Source of the DNA: Halorientalis sp. LT38
GTDB taxonomy: Archaea > Halobacteriota > Halobacteria > Halobacteriales > Haloarculaceae
NCBI RefSeq assembly: GCF_037031225.1
Contig: NZ_JAYEZN010000001.1
Location: 2,046,001-2,110,000 of the forward strand
DNA: 64,000 bases
Direction: 5' to 3'
The position numbers were made by a program, and so were the translations under genes. The notes beneath the pieces were generated by a model that was not told the DNA's origin, did not search any database, and saw nothing but the letters and a program-made list of their open reading frames with translations. Positions within the stretch are counted from its first letter, which is position 1, and the number at the start of each line of letters is the position of its first letter. Of this stretch, positions 1-8,700 are shown piece after piece.

Positions 1-150
1 GGCCGTCTTCCCCAGCCCCGTCGGGAGACAGATCAGCGTGTGATCGTCGAGGGCGGCGTCGGCGAGCGTGACCTGGTACTGCCGGTCTTCGAGCAGCCCC
101 TCGGTCACCAGCGGGTGGTCGACGTGTCCGACCTCGTCGGTCGCTGCCAT
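1..150 (-). CDS. hef: Hef-like helicase/nuclease, N-terminal fragment cut by the window edge
   Basis: These are the first 50 residues of a gene read leftward off the window. Translation from the ATG at 150 has a Q-motif-like segment (RQYQVTLADAA) followed by LPTGLGKTA, the Walker A motif of a superfamily 2 helicase. This opening matches Hef, the euryarchaeal FANCM/XPF-like helicase-nuclease that acts on stalled or branched replication forks. A TATA-like TTAACC on the reverse strand at 175-180 lies about 27 bases before the ATG, as for a leaderless transcript. The nuclease half lies outside the window, so another DEAD/DEAH helicase is not strictly excluded. Confidence 0.75.
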   Translation of the reverse strand, partial: MAATDEVGHVDHPLVTEGLLEDRQYQVTLADAALDDHTLICLPTGLGKTA

Positions 151-213
151 TGCTGACGGATATCCGCTACCACCGGTTAAGCGTTCGCGTCCCGGGGTGA
201 AAGTGAAGCCCCG

Positions 214-966
214 TCAGTCCTCGGCCACGGACCGGGGCGCGCCGAGCACCTCGTGGGACTCCACCACCGTCTCGGTCAGCCAGGCCTCCGCACGGCGGAG
301 GCGGTACCGCAGCGTCGACTTCGCCAGACCGAGGCGGTCGGCCACCTCGCCGAGGTCGGCGACCCGCGGCGTCTCGTAGTACCCCAGGTCGACCGCGGCC
401 TCGAGCGCTTCGCGCTGCTCGTGGGGCAGATCCGCCAGCGTCGTCGTCGTGCCCCACGTCGAGGGCGTCCCGACCTGCCCGAGCGAGAGCGAGATTCCGT
501 CCGGCAGTCCGTCTCGGAGGTCGTCGAACAGGTCCCCGATCGGGGGGTCCCCCGGGACCAGGACGCGCCACTCGTAGACGTTCCCCCGGCGCCGCGCGTC
601 GAACGCCAGGCCGTCGCCGAAGGCCCGGCCGGCGTGGAACGGGACCGAGTGACAGTAGCTACCGCCGCCCGAGTAGCCGTAGATCACGCGACTCTCCGGC
701 CCCTCCCGTACGACCTCGTACTCGGCCGTGATCGTACACTCCTCGTGATCGCCCAGACACTCGTTGCAGACCGCGCCGCTGGTGTAGACGGCCTCCACCG
801 CGTCCAGCGCCTCGGCGGGGCCGACGAACCGATCGACGCGCCAGATGCCCGCGCTCGAAGCGGTGATGTGCAGCGCTCGACCGAGCAGGTCCGGGTGGTC
901 GATGAACACGTCGGCGACGGCGTCCGCGCCGGACTCGAAGGTCGCCGTCAGAACGTATTCGCGCAT
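214..966 (-). CDS. bat-type HTH transcriptional regulator
   Basis: This 250-residue protein has an N-terminal ligand or sensing region (about 1-180) and a C-terminal bacterio-opsin-activator type HTH (HTH_10, about 190-240). The HTH is recognisable from LPHEQREALEAAVDLGYY followed by the recognition segment KSTLRYRLRRAE. Proteins of this family are haloarchaeal one-component regulators; the target is unknown. Two cysteines (CNECLGDHEEC region) could bind a metal or sense redox state, which is inference. A TATA-like CTATAGAT on the reverse strand near 990-997 suits a leaderless start at 966. The gene is divergent from the thioesterase at 1081. Confidence 0.85.
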   Translation of the reverse strand: MREYVLTATFESGADAVADVFIDHPDLLGRALHITASSAGIWRVDRFVGPAEALDAVEAVYTSGAVCNECLGDHEECTITAEYEVVREGPESRVIYGYSGGGSYCHSVPFHAGRAFGDGLAFDARRRGNVYEWRVLVPGDPPIGDLFDDLRDGLPDGISLSLGQVGTPSTWGTTTTLADLPHEQREALEAAVDLGYYETPRVADLGEVADRLGLAKSTLRYRLRRAEAWLTETVVESHEVLGAPRSVAED

Positions 967-1080
967 ACGTAATCATCGGAGCCGTGAATCTATAGCTCTG
1001 GCGGCTGCACTGACGGAATTCACTCCCGATTGTACATACGCGAACGAAGTTTTAGCACCCCCCGGTTCGAACCCGGACGC

Positions 1081-1683
1081 ATGGCAGAGACCGAGACGGT
1101 CGAGACGACGGTCGGCCTGCCGGCCGACGTGTACGAGCGACTGGGCGGTGACGACGAGACAGTCACAGCGACGCTGGAGACGCTGGCGGCCGACCACGCC
1201 GACCTCCAGCGGTCCATCGCGCAGTTCACCGACGAGGGCGGCGAGCCGCCGAAGGGCGAGGGGCAGGCCGCGACCATCGCAGCGCTCGCGGAGTTCGGGC
1301 CGCCCATCGGGCAACTGCTGGGCTTCGAACTCGAAGACGTCGAACCGGGGCGAGCGGTCATCGCCCTGCAGCCGGGCCCGGAACACGCGAATCCGATGGG
1401 GACGCTCCACGGCGGCGTGCTCTGTGACCTTGGCGACGCGGCGATGGGCTACGCCTACGGCAGCACGCTCGCTACAGAGGAGTCCTTCACGACCCTCGAA
1501 CTCGACGTGAAGTTCCTGCGCCCGGTGTGGGACCAGCGCCTGACCGCCACCGCCGAGGTCGTCCACGACGGCAGTACGGTCGGGCTGGTCGAGTGCGACG
1601 TGACCGGCCCCGACGGCGAACTGGTCGCCCGCCTCGAGAGCGTCTGCATGACTCTCCGGGACGAGGCAGCCGACGGCCGCTAG
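1081..1683 (+). CDS. PaaI-family hotdog thioesterase
   Basis: The 200-residue product has a C-terminal 4HBT hotdog domain from about residue 75, with NPMGTLHGGVLCDLGDAAMG forming the hotdog helix that carries the catalytic region in PaaI-type acyl-CoA thioesterases. An N-terminal extension of about 65 residues (GLPADVYERLGG onward) is not part of the usual 140-residue domain and is predicted helical. The ATG at 1081 is preferred over an in-frame ATG at 1030 because TTTTAG at 1051-1056 sits at the spacing expected for a leaderless transcript starting at 1081. The substrate is unknown; aryl-CoA or short acyl-CoA hydrolysis is the family role. Confidence 0.85.
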   Translation: MAETETVETTVGLPADVYERLGGDDETVTATLETLAADHADLQRSIAQFTDEGGEPPKGEGQAATIAALAEFGPPIGQLLGFELEDVEPGRAVIALQPGPEHANPMGTLHGGVLCDLGDAAMGYAYGSTLATEESFTTLELDVKFLRPVWDQRLTATAEVVHDGSTVGLVECDVTGPDGELVARLESVCMTLRDEAADGR

Positions 1684-1707
1684 CTGGACGCGCCAGCGTC
1701 GGCCGGT

Positions 1708-2280
1708 TCAGACGAGCGGCGCGAGCGCGACGCCAAGCGCCATCGCCCCGCCGGCGAGGAAGGGGATCGTGAGGTTGTCGTCGACGACGTAGCCGGCGAT
1801 TACGGGCTTGACGCCGTCGGCGACCGTGGCGGCCAGGCCGCCCAGGACTGCGGCAACGGGCGCGACGAAGGGCCACGCCAGCGCCGTACAGACCACGAAC
1901 ATGACGACGAGCACGCGCGGGCGCTTGACCGCCCTGAGTTCGTCGGCGCTGAGCAAGCCGCTGATCGGGTCCGCGAGCGTCAGCATCAAGATCGCGGGGA
2001 CGGCGATCGACGGCCCGGCCACCAGGCCGACCACCGAGCCGCTGAACACGTACAGCGCGTAGCCCGCCGGGTTGTCCTGTTCGTACTCGCGGGTCAGCAC
2101 GTCGTAGACGACCCACTCGAAGCCGAAGCCGAGGCGGGCGATCTCCAGCGCGATCGTGAGGGCGAGCCCACCGATCAGGACGTAGCGCACCTGCCCCCAG
2201 GAGAGCAGGTCCAGCAGGTAGAGGCCGGGAACCCCGGCGCCGCTGGCGTGGACGAGTCTGCGGGCGAGTTCGTGCGCCAT
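1708..2280 (-). CDS. dolichol-kinase-like membrane CTP:polyprenol/phytol kinase
   Basis: This 190-residue protein is almost entirely membrane-embedded (about five or six hydrophobic segments). It has the ARRLVHASGAGVPGLY opening and a conserved LTLADPISGL loop typical of the dolichol kinase / phytol kinase / phosphatidate cytidylyltransferase-like family. In haloarchaea such enzymes are expected to phosphorylate polyprenols or geranylgeraniol for lipid or glycan-carrier salvage; the exact substrate cannot be read from sequence. Its ATG overlaps the glyS stop (TGATG on the reverse strand at 2278-2282), so it is the last, translationally coupled gene of the CBS - glyS operon. Confidence 0.75.
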   Translation of the reverse strand: MAHELARRLVHASGAGVPGLYLLDLLSWGQVRYVLIGGLALTIALEIARLGFGFEWVVYDVLTREYEQDNPAGYALYVFSGSVVGLVAGPSIAVPAILMLTLADPISGLLSADELRAVKRPRVLVVMFVVCTALAWPFVAPVAAVLGGLAATVADGVKPVIAGYVVDDNLTIPFLAGGAMALGVALAPLV

Positions 2281-4061
2281 CAGAGGTCGTCCACGGTCGT
2301 CTCGCCGGCGCGCAGGTCCGCGACGACGCCGGGCAGGTCCGCGACCGACACGCGGGCCTGCGCCGTCGTGTCACGATCCCGGATCGTCACCGTGTCGTCC
2401 TCGAGGGTGTCGTAGTCGACGGTCACGCAGTAGGGCGTCCCCACCTCGTCCTGGCGGCGGTAGCGCCGCCCGATCGACCCCGAGGCGTCCTCGGCGACCT
2501 CGAAGCCCGACCGTCGGAGCCGCTCTGCGATCTCCCCCGCGCGCTCGCCGAGGCCGTCCTTGTCCATCAGCGGGAAGACGGCGACCGTCGTCGGCGCGAG
2601 CTCCGGCGGGAGCTTCAGCACCGTGCGCTCCTCGCTTTCCTCTTCGTCCCCGGACTCGCCCGCCTCGTCTCTCTCGAGCGTGTGCGCGAGGACGGTGTAG
2701 ACCAGTCGGTCCACGCCGAAAGAGGGTTCGACGACGTGGGGCGTGACGTGCTCGCCGGCTTCGGTGACCTCCTCGACGGCGAAGCCGGTGTGTTCGACGG
2801 GGACCGTCTTCGCCTCGCCGTCGACCTCGACCGTCACGGTCTCGTCCTCGAAGGTACTCCGGTCCCGCTCGGCCAGCGCTTCGAGCGCGTCGGCCACGGC
2901 GGCGGCGTCGCCCCCGAACTCCGGACCCAGATAGCTCATGTCGGGGTCGACGGTCGCGCGCTCGACGGTGATCGGGTCGTCGTACTGTTTGAAGACGGTG
3001 AAATCGTCGTCGGCGTGCTCGCCGTGTTTCGTGAGGTCGTAGTCCCCGCGGTAGGCGAAGCCGGTGATCTCGATCCAGTCGCCGCCGATCTCGGCTTCCG
3101 CGTCCCAGCAGTCCGCGGCGTAGTGAGCGAGTTCGCCCGAGCGGTGCTGGCGGTAGCGGAAGCGGTCCATGTCGACGCCGATCCGCTCGTACCAGCCCTG
3201 GGCGACGCCGAGGTAGTAGGCCACCCAGTCGCTGCCGACGACGCCCTCGTCGACGGCTTCCTGTACTGTCATCGTCACTGGCTCGCCGTCCTCGTCTTCC
3301 TGCCGGGCCTCGGAGTACAGCGAGAGTTCCACGTCCGCGACCGCTTCCAGGTCGGGTTCGTCGGTCTCTGGGTCGACGAAGTGTTCGAGTTCGGCCTGTG
3401 CGAACTCGCGGAGGCGAACCAGTCCCTTGCGGGGGCTGATCTCGTTGCGGTAGGCCGCCCCGACCTGCGCGACGCCGAAGGGCAACTGCCCGCGGGCGTA
3501 CTCCTTCAGCCGGGGGAACTCCACGAAGATGCCCTGGGCGGTCTCGGGACGGAGGTAGCCGGGCGAGGAGGACCCGGGACCGATCGACGTCTCGAACATG
3601 AGGTTGAAGTCCTCAACGGGTTCCCCCGCGAGGGCGGTCCCGCAGGAGGGACAGGTCAGGTCGTGGTCGGCGATGAGGTCCTCGACCTCGGCGATGGGGA
3701 TCGACTCGGCCTCCTCGATCGCCGTGTTGTCCTCGACGAGGTGGTCGGCCCGGTGGGAGGCGCCGCACTCGGGGCACTCGATGATCATGTCGTCGAAGCC
3801 GTCGAGGTGGCCCGAGGCCTCGAAGACGGGTTCGGGCATCACGTTGGGGGCTTCGATCTCCATGTGGCCCTCGCGCCGGACGAAGCGGTCGCGCCAGGCG
3901 TCCTGGAGGTTCTCCTTGAGGGTCGCGCCCTCGGGGCCGTAGACGTAGAAGCCGGAGACGCCGCCGTAGGCCTCGCTGGACTGGAAGAAAAAGCCCCGGC
4001 GCTTTGCCAGTTCGGTCAACTCGTCGGTACGGTCGGCCGTCGCGGAGTCGGGAGCGGTCAT
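2280..4061 (-). CDS. glyS: glycyl-tRNA synthetase, archaeal/eukaryotic class II type
   Basis: The 593-residue enzyme charges tRNA-Gly. The opening ELAKRRGFFFQSSEAYGG is the characteristic N-terminus, followed by class II motif 1, motif 2 (QVGAAYRNEISPRKGLVRLREF) and motif 3 near VVEPSFGVDRLVY. An insertion with a four-cysteine zinc ribbon (CPECGASH and CPSCGTAL, about residues 95-165) and a C-terminal anticodon-binding domain (TTVAVFPLMDKDGL onward) complete it. Length is normal for the family. It starts two bases after the CBS protein's stop and overlaps the next gene, so the three genes form one operon. Confidence 0.97.
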   Translation of the reverse strand: MTAPDSATADRTDELTELAKRRGFFFQSSEAYGGVSGFYVYGPEGATLKENLQDAWRDRFVRREGHMEIEAPNVMPEPVFEASGHLDGFDDMIIECPECGASHRADHLVEDNTAIEEAESIPIAEVEDLIADHDLTCPSCGTALAGEPVEDFNLMFETSIGPGSSSPGYLRPETAQGIFVEFPRLKEYARGQLPFGVAQVGAAYRNEISPRKGLVRLREFAQAELEHFVDPETDEPDLEAVADVELSLYSEARQEDEDGEPVTMTVQEAVDEGVVGSDWVAYYLGVAQGWYERIGVDMDRFRYRQHRSGELAHYAADCWDAEAEIGGDWIEITGFAYRGDYDLTKHGEHADDDFTVFKQYDDPITVERATVDPDMSYLGPEFGGDAAAVADALEALAERDRSTFEDETVTVEVDGEAKTVPVEHTGFAVEEVTEAGEHVTPHVVEPSFGVDRLVYTVLAHTLERDEAGESGDEEESEERTVLKLPPELAPTTVAVFPLMDKDGLGERAGEIAERLRRSGFEVAEDASGSIGRRYRRQDEVGTPYCVTVDYDTLEDDTVTIRDRDTTAQARVSVADLPGVVADLRAGETTVDDL

Positions 4062-4062
4062 G

Positions 4063-4911
4063 TCAGTAGAGGGCCCGCAGGAGGTCGACGTCCTCGACGA
4101 TGCCGGCGAGGGAGTCGCCGGACACCAGGGGGATCTGTTCGATGTCGTTGTCGATCATCAGCTGGGCGACGTCCCGGGCGGTCCGGGACTTCGAGACGGT
4201 GACGAGTCCGTCGGTCATGAACTCGCGGACGGGTTTGGCCGGGATCTCGACGTTGCGCGTGGGCATGTAGCTGTTCCCGACGGCCTTGACCGACTCCCAC
4301 TTCCAGTCGTCGTCGTCGTCCGCGATGGACTCGCCGGTGTCGTCCTCGCCCTCGACGACCCGTGCCACGTCCAGGATGTCGACTTCGGTGATGATCCCCG
4401 TCATGCCGCCCTCGTCGTCGAGGACGACCGCGTAGGGGACGTCGGCGTGGAAGAGCTCGCGTTCCGCGACCGGCAGCGGCGTCTCGACGTAGACGCAGTT
4501 GATCTCGCGGGTGGCGAGTTCGCCGACCTCCGTGTCGCCGTCGACCGCCTCGTCGGCGATGGCGCGGATCACGTCCGTGATGGTGACGATGCCCTCCAGT
4601 TTCCCGTCCACCACGGGGACTCGGCGGGCACCCTCCGTGACCATCAGTTCGGCGACCTCGGTGAGGTCCGCGTCCTGGGTCGTCGTCGGCACTTCCTCGA
4701 CCAGCAGCGCGAGCTGGTCCTCGTCGGGCCGTTCGATCAGCGCGTCCCGCGAGATCAGCCCGCGGAACTGCTCGCCCTCCGCTTCCTCCTTGATGACGGG
4801 GACCGACGAGAACGCCCGCTCCTGGAGGTACTCGAGGACGTCGTCACGCGTCCCTGGCAACTCGACCGTGACGACCTCCGAACGGGGCGTCATGGCGTCT
4901 GCGACCTTCAT
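4063..4911 (-). CDS. four-CBS-domain protein
   Basis: The 282-residue protein consists of four consecutive CBS motifs, recognisable by repeated VRDVMT/REFMTDGL-like starts (VADAMTPRSEVVTV, REFMTDGLVTVSKS) and by GIVTITDVIRAI, GIITEVDILDVA and GIVEDVDLLRAL ends. CBS pairs bind adenine nucleotides or S-adenosyl ligands and act as energy or metabolite sensors; no effector domain is attached. An acidic linker (DDTGESIADDDDDW) separates the third and fourth repeats. It is the promoter-proximal gene of the operon with glyS and the polyprenol kinase. Whether it regulates glycyl-tRNA synthesis is unknown. Confidence 0.9.
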   Translation of the reverse strand: MKVADAMTPRSEVVTVELPGTRDDVLEYLQERAFSSVPVIKEEAEGEQFRGLISRDALIERPDEDQLALLVEEVPTTTQDADLTEVAELMVTEGARRVPVVDGKLEGIVTITDVIRAIADEAVDGDTEVGELATREINCVYVETPLPVAERELFHADVPYAVVLDDEGGMTGIITEVDILDVARVVEGEDDTGESIADDDDDWKWESVKAVGNSYMPTRNVEIPAKPVREFMTDGLVTVSKSRTARDVAQLMIDNDIEQIPLVSGDSLAGIVEDVDLLRALY

Positions 4912-5095
4912 ATTGGGTGCATCTCCTGTCCGCTCCTACTAAGGCCTTCACATTGCGCCCCCGCGGGCGGGCGACGAGTCGGTCGATCGTCGCCCACGAA
5001 CGCCGACCCGCCGGGCGGTCGAATCCGGCAGCCACTGAAAAAGGAGGCCGTAACGATCCGGCACATTTTTATTGTCGTGTGTAAGAGTCTCATGC

Positions 5096-5260
5096 ATGGC
5101 ACAGGATGGCGCTGCCAGGGAATCGCTCGCCGACTGCGAAGCAATGGGTTCGGTCGACCGCGGCGAGGTCGACCAGTTCATCGTCGCCTACCCCTGCCAG
5201 GACGACGCCTGGGCGTCCATCCCGCTCACAGAGGCCGCCGCGCTCGACGAGTGGTGCTGA
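5096..5260 (+). CDS. small haloarchaeal protein of unknown function
   Basis: This encodes 54 residues beginning MAQDGAARESLADCEAMG and ending in EWC. GC3 and acidic composition are typical of a real gene here. An AT-rich box (CATTTTTATTG, 5062-5072) precedes the ATG at 5096 by the leaderless spacing; an upstream in-frame start at 5072 would put the box inside the gene. It contains three cysteines including the C-terminal one and no recognisable domain. I do not recognise a function. It is separated from the next gene by about 95 bases. Confidence 0.65.
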   Translation: MAQDGAARESLADCEAMGSVDRGEVDQFIVAYPCQDDAWASIPLTEAAALDEWC

Positions 5261-5356
5261 GCCGATTCTGACCAGCCTTCCCGGACGCGTAGCGACGCGT
5301 CCGCCGCCGGCAGCGAACGGTCAACACTTTTGACCCGTCCGGTCGTGAGACCTGAC

Positions 5357-5779
5357 ATGGATTATCTCGAAGTCGAGGGCGCCCGGGAGTACGTCGCCCG
5401 ACTCGACCACGGCGCGGACTGGCGCGGCCAGATCGAGGCCTTCGCCGACGACGAAGGGATCGACGCGGCCTTCTTCTACGGCCTCGGCGCGGTCCAGGAC
5501 GCCCGCCTCATGTTCTACGACCAGGACGACCAGGAGTACGAACCGATCGAGTTCGACGAACCCCTCGAAGTCGTCCCCGCGGTGGGCAACGTCTCGTGGC
5601 TCGAGGGCGAGCGCTTCGCCCACACGCACGTGACCCTCTCGCGTGCGGACGGGTCGGTGGTGGCCGGCCACCTCGACTCGGCGACGACGTTCGCGGGCGA
5701 ACTCTACGTCCGCGAGTTCGACGCGAAACTGGAACGGGCACACGACGAGACGACCGACCTCGACCTCTGGCCGCTCTGA
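5357..5779 (+). CDS. PPC (DUF296) domain protein
   Basis: The 140-residue protein is a single PPC/DUF296 domain, the fold shared with plant AT-hook proteins and stand-alone prokaryotic homologues. Visible hallmarks are DAAFFYGLGAVQDARLMFYD and the conserved RFAHTHVTLSRADGSVVAGHLD block with its histidines, which form a metal site in structures of the family. TATA-like ACACTTTT at 5323-5330 supports the ATG at 5357. Its TGA overlaps the ATG of polC (TGATG, 5777-5781), so the two are translationally coupled. A role in DNA metabolism is suggested only by that coupling. Confidence 0.85.
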   Translation: MDYLEVEGAREYVARLDHGADWRGQIEAFADDEGIDAAFFYGLGAVQDARLMFYDQDDQEYEPIEFDEPLEVVPAVGNVSWLEGERFAHTHVTLSRADGSVVAGHLDSATTFAGELYVREFDAKLERAHDETTDLDLWPL

Positions 5780-8700
5780 TGCGAGAGGCAGACGAACGGT
5801 ACTTCGAGCGACTGGAAGCCGACCTCGACGACGCCTTCGAGGTCGCCACGACGGCCCGCGAGCGCGGCGGCGATCCCACGACCGACGTCGAGATCCCGAC
5901 CGCCCGCGACATGGCCGACCGCGTCGAGAACATCCTCGGGATCGACGGCGTCGCCGAACGCGTCCGCGAGCTCGAAGGCGAGATGAGCAGGGAGGAGGCC
6001 GCCCTCGAACTCGTCGAGGACTTCGTCGACGGCTCCGTCGGCGATTACGACACCGACGCCGGCAAGATCGAGGGCGCGGTCCGCACCGCGGTCGCGCTGC
6101 TGACCGAGGGCGTCGTCGCCGCCCCCATCGAGGGGATCGACCGCGTCGAGGTCCTCCAGAACGACGACGGCTCCGAGTTCGTCAACGTCTACTACGCCGG
6201 CCCGATCCGCTCCGCGGGCGGGACCGCACAGGCGCTGTCCGTGCTGGTCGCCGACTACGCCCGCTCGCTTCTGGGCATGGACGAGTTCAAGCCCCGGAAA
6301 GACGAGATCGGCCGCTACGCCGAGGAGGTCGACCTCTACGATCAGGAGACCGGCCTGCAGTACTCTCCCAAGGAGAAAGAGAGCAAATACATCGCCGAGC
6401 ACATGCCGATCATGCTGGACGGGGAGGCCACCGGCGACGAAGAGGTCTCGGGCTACCGCGACCTCGAACGCGTCGACACCAACTCCGCCCGCGGGGGGAT
6501 GTGCCTGGTGTTCGCCGAGGGGATCGCCCTCAAGGCCCCGAAGATCCAGCGCTACACCCGGAATCTCGACGAGGTCGACTGGCCCTGGCTCCAGGACCTC
6601 ATCGACGGCACGATCGGGAAGAGCGAGGCCGACCAGGGGGAGGCCTCGGAAGACGCGAGCGGCGAAGCCGCGAGCGAAGACGACGCGAACGAGGAGGCCG
6701 ACACAGAACCCGACGGCCCGCCCCGGGTCGACCCCTCCGAGAAGTTCCTCCGGGACCTGATCGCCGGCCGGCCGGTGTTCACGCACCCGAGCGAACCCGG
6801 CGGCTTCCGCCTGCGCTACGGCCGGTCGCGCAATCACGGCTTCGCGACCGCGGGCGTCCACCCCGCGACGATGCACCTGGTCGACGACTTCCTCGCCACA
6901 GGGACGCAGATCAAGACCGAACGCCCCGGCAAAGCGGCAGGGGTCGTCCCCGTCGACAGCATCGAGGGCCCGACCGTCAAGCTGGCCAACGGCGACGTGC
7001 GCCGGATCGACGACCCCGCGGAGGCGCTGGAGGTCAGGAACGGCGTCGAGAAGATCCTCGATCTGGGCGAGTACCTCGTCAACTACGGCGAGTTCGTCGA
7101 GAACAATCATCCGCTGGCGCCGGCCAGCTACACCGTCGAGTGGTGGATCCAGGACCTCGCCGCCTCCGACGCAGACGTCCAGGCCATGGAAGACTCCGTC
7201 CGCGTCGACCTCGAAGATCCGTCGGCCAGTGAGGCCATCGAGTGGGCGATCGAGTACGACGCGCCGCTGCACCCCAAATACACCCACTGCTGGCACGACA
7301 TCACCGTCGAGGAGTTCGAGCAGTTGGCCGCGACCGTCGCCGAGGCCGAGGTCGCCAAAACGGACGGGGCGAGCGAGGAGGCTCGACGAGCCACCGTCGT
7401 GACGGGCGACGAGGGGGATCCCGCCGAGGGCGACCTCGTGCTCCCCCGCCCGGACGACGCGGACGTGGCCAGCGTCGTCGAACGCCTGCTGATCGACCAC
7501 CACCAGCACGACGATCGCCTCACGATCCCCGACTGGCGTGCGCTCGTCCGCTCGCTCGGCTTCACCGAGCGACTCGAACGGGAGTGGGACGCCGACGACC
7601 TGCCGGCCGAGGCCCGGGAGTACGCCGACGGCGAGAACGCCATTCGAGCCGTGAACGCCGTCGCACCCTTCGAGATCCGCGAGCGCGCCCCCACCCGCAT
7701 CGGCAACCGGATGGGGCGCCCGGAGAAGTCCGAATCGCGCGAACTCTCGCCGGCCGTCCACACCCTCTTCCCCATCGGCGAGGCCGGCGGCAGCCAGCGC
7801 GACGTGAGCAAGGCCGCCGACGCCGGCGACGCCGTCGACGGCACCCAGGGCGACGTCGAGGTCCAGATCGGCCGCCGGGAGTGCGCCGAGTGTGGCACTC
7901 GCACCTTCGAGGCCCGCTGTCCCGACTGCAACGGCGTCACCGACCCCGTCTACGTCTGCCGGGACTGCGACGTCGAGGTCGAACCCGACCCCTCGGGCCG
8001 CGCGGAGTGCCACCGCTGCGAGGGCATGGCCTCGCCCGTCCAGTACGAGACGATCAGCGTCCGCGAGCAGTTCCGCGACGCCCTCGAAGCCGTCGGCGAA
8101 CGCGAGAACGCCTTCGACATCGTCAAAGGCGTCAAGGGGCTCTCCTCGAAGGAGAAGACGCCCGAACCCATCGAGAAGGGGATCCTCAGAGCCAAACACG
8201 GCGTCTCGGCGTTCAAGGACGGCACGGTCCGCTACGACATGACCGACCTCCCCGTGACCGCCGTCCGCGCCGCCGAACTCGACGTGACCGTCGACCAGCT
8301 GCGCGAACTCGGCTACGAGGAGGACATGCAGGGCGACCCCCTGCGCCACGACGATCAACTCGTCGAACTCAAAGTCCAGGACGTCGTCCTCTCCGACGGC
8401 GCCGCCGAGCACATGCTCAAGACGGCCGACTTCGTCGACGACCTGCTGGAGAACTACTACGGCCTCGATCCCTTCTACGATCTGGACGAACGCCAGGACC
8501 TCGTCGGCGAGCTGGTGTTCGGGATGGCGCCACACACCAGCGCGGCGACAGTTGGCCGAATTATCGGATTTACGACAGCAGCGGTCGGGTACGCGCATCC
8601 GTACTTTCACGCCGCGAAACGGCGAAACTGCGACGGTGACGAGGACTGCGTGATGCTGTTACTGGACGGCATGTTGAATTTCAGCAAGTCGTTCCTCCCT

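Noticed and set aside
1060-1078. CGGTTCGAACCCGG looked like the T-arm of a tRNA gene
   Set aside because: No acceptor, D or anticodon stem can be folded upstream, and the stretch is the 5' region of the thioesterase gene with its TATA box.
5704-8610. Open frame of nearly 970 residues on the strand opposite polC
   Set aside because: It is a shadow frame caused by high GC3 in polC and has no domain or starting signals; similar long antisense frames occur opposite glyS, katG and most other genes here.
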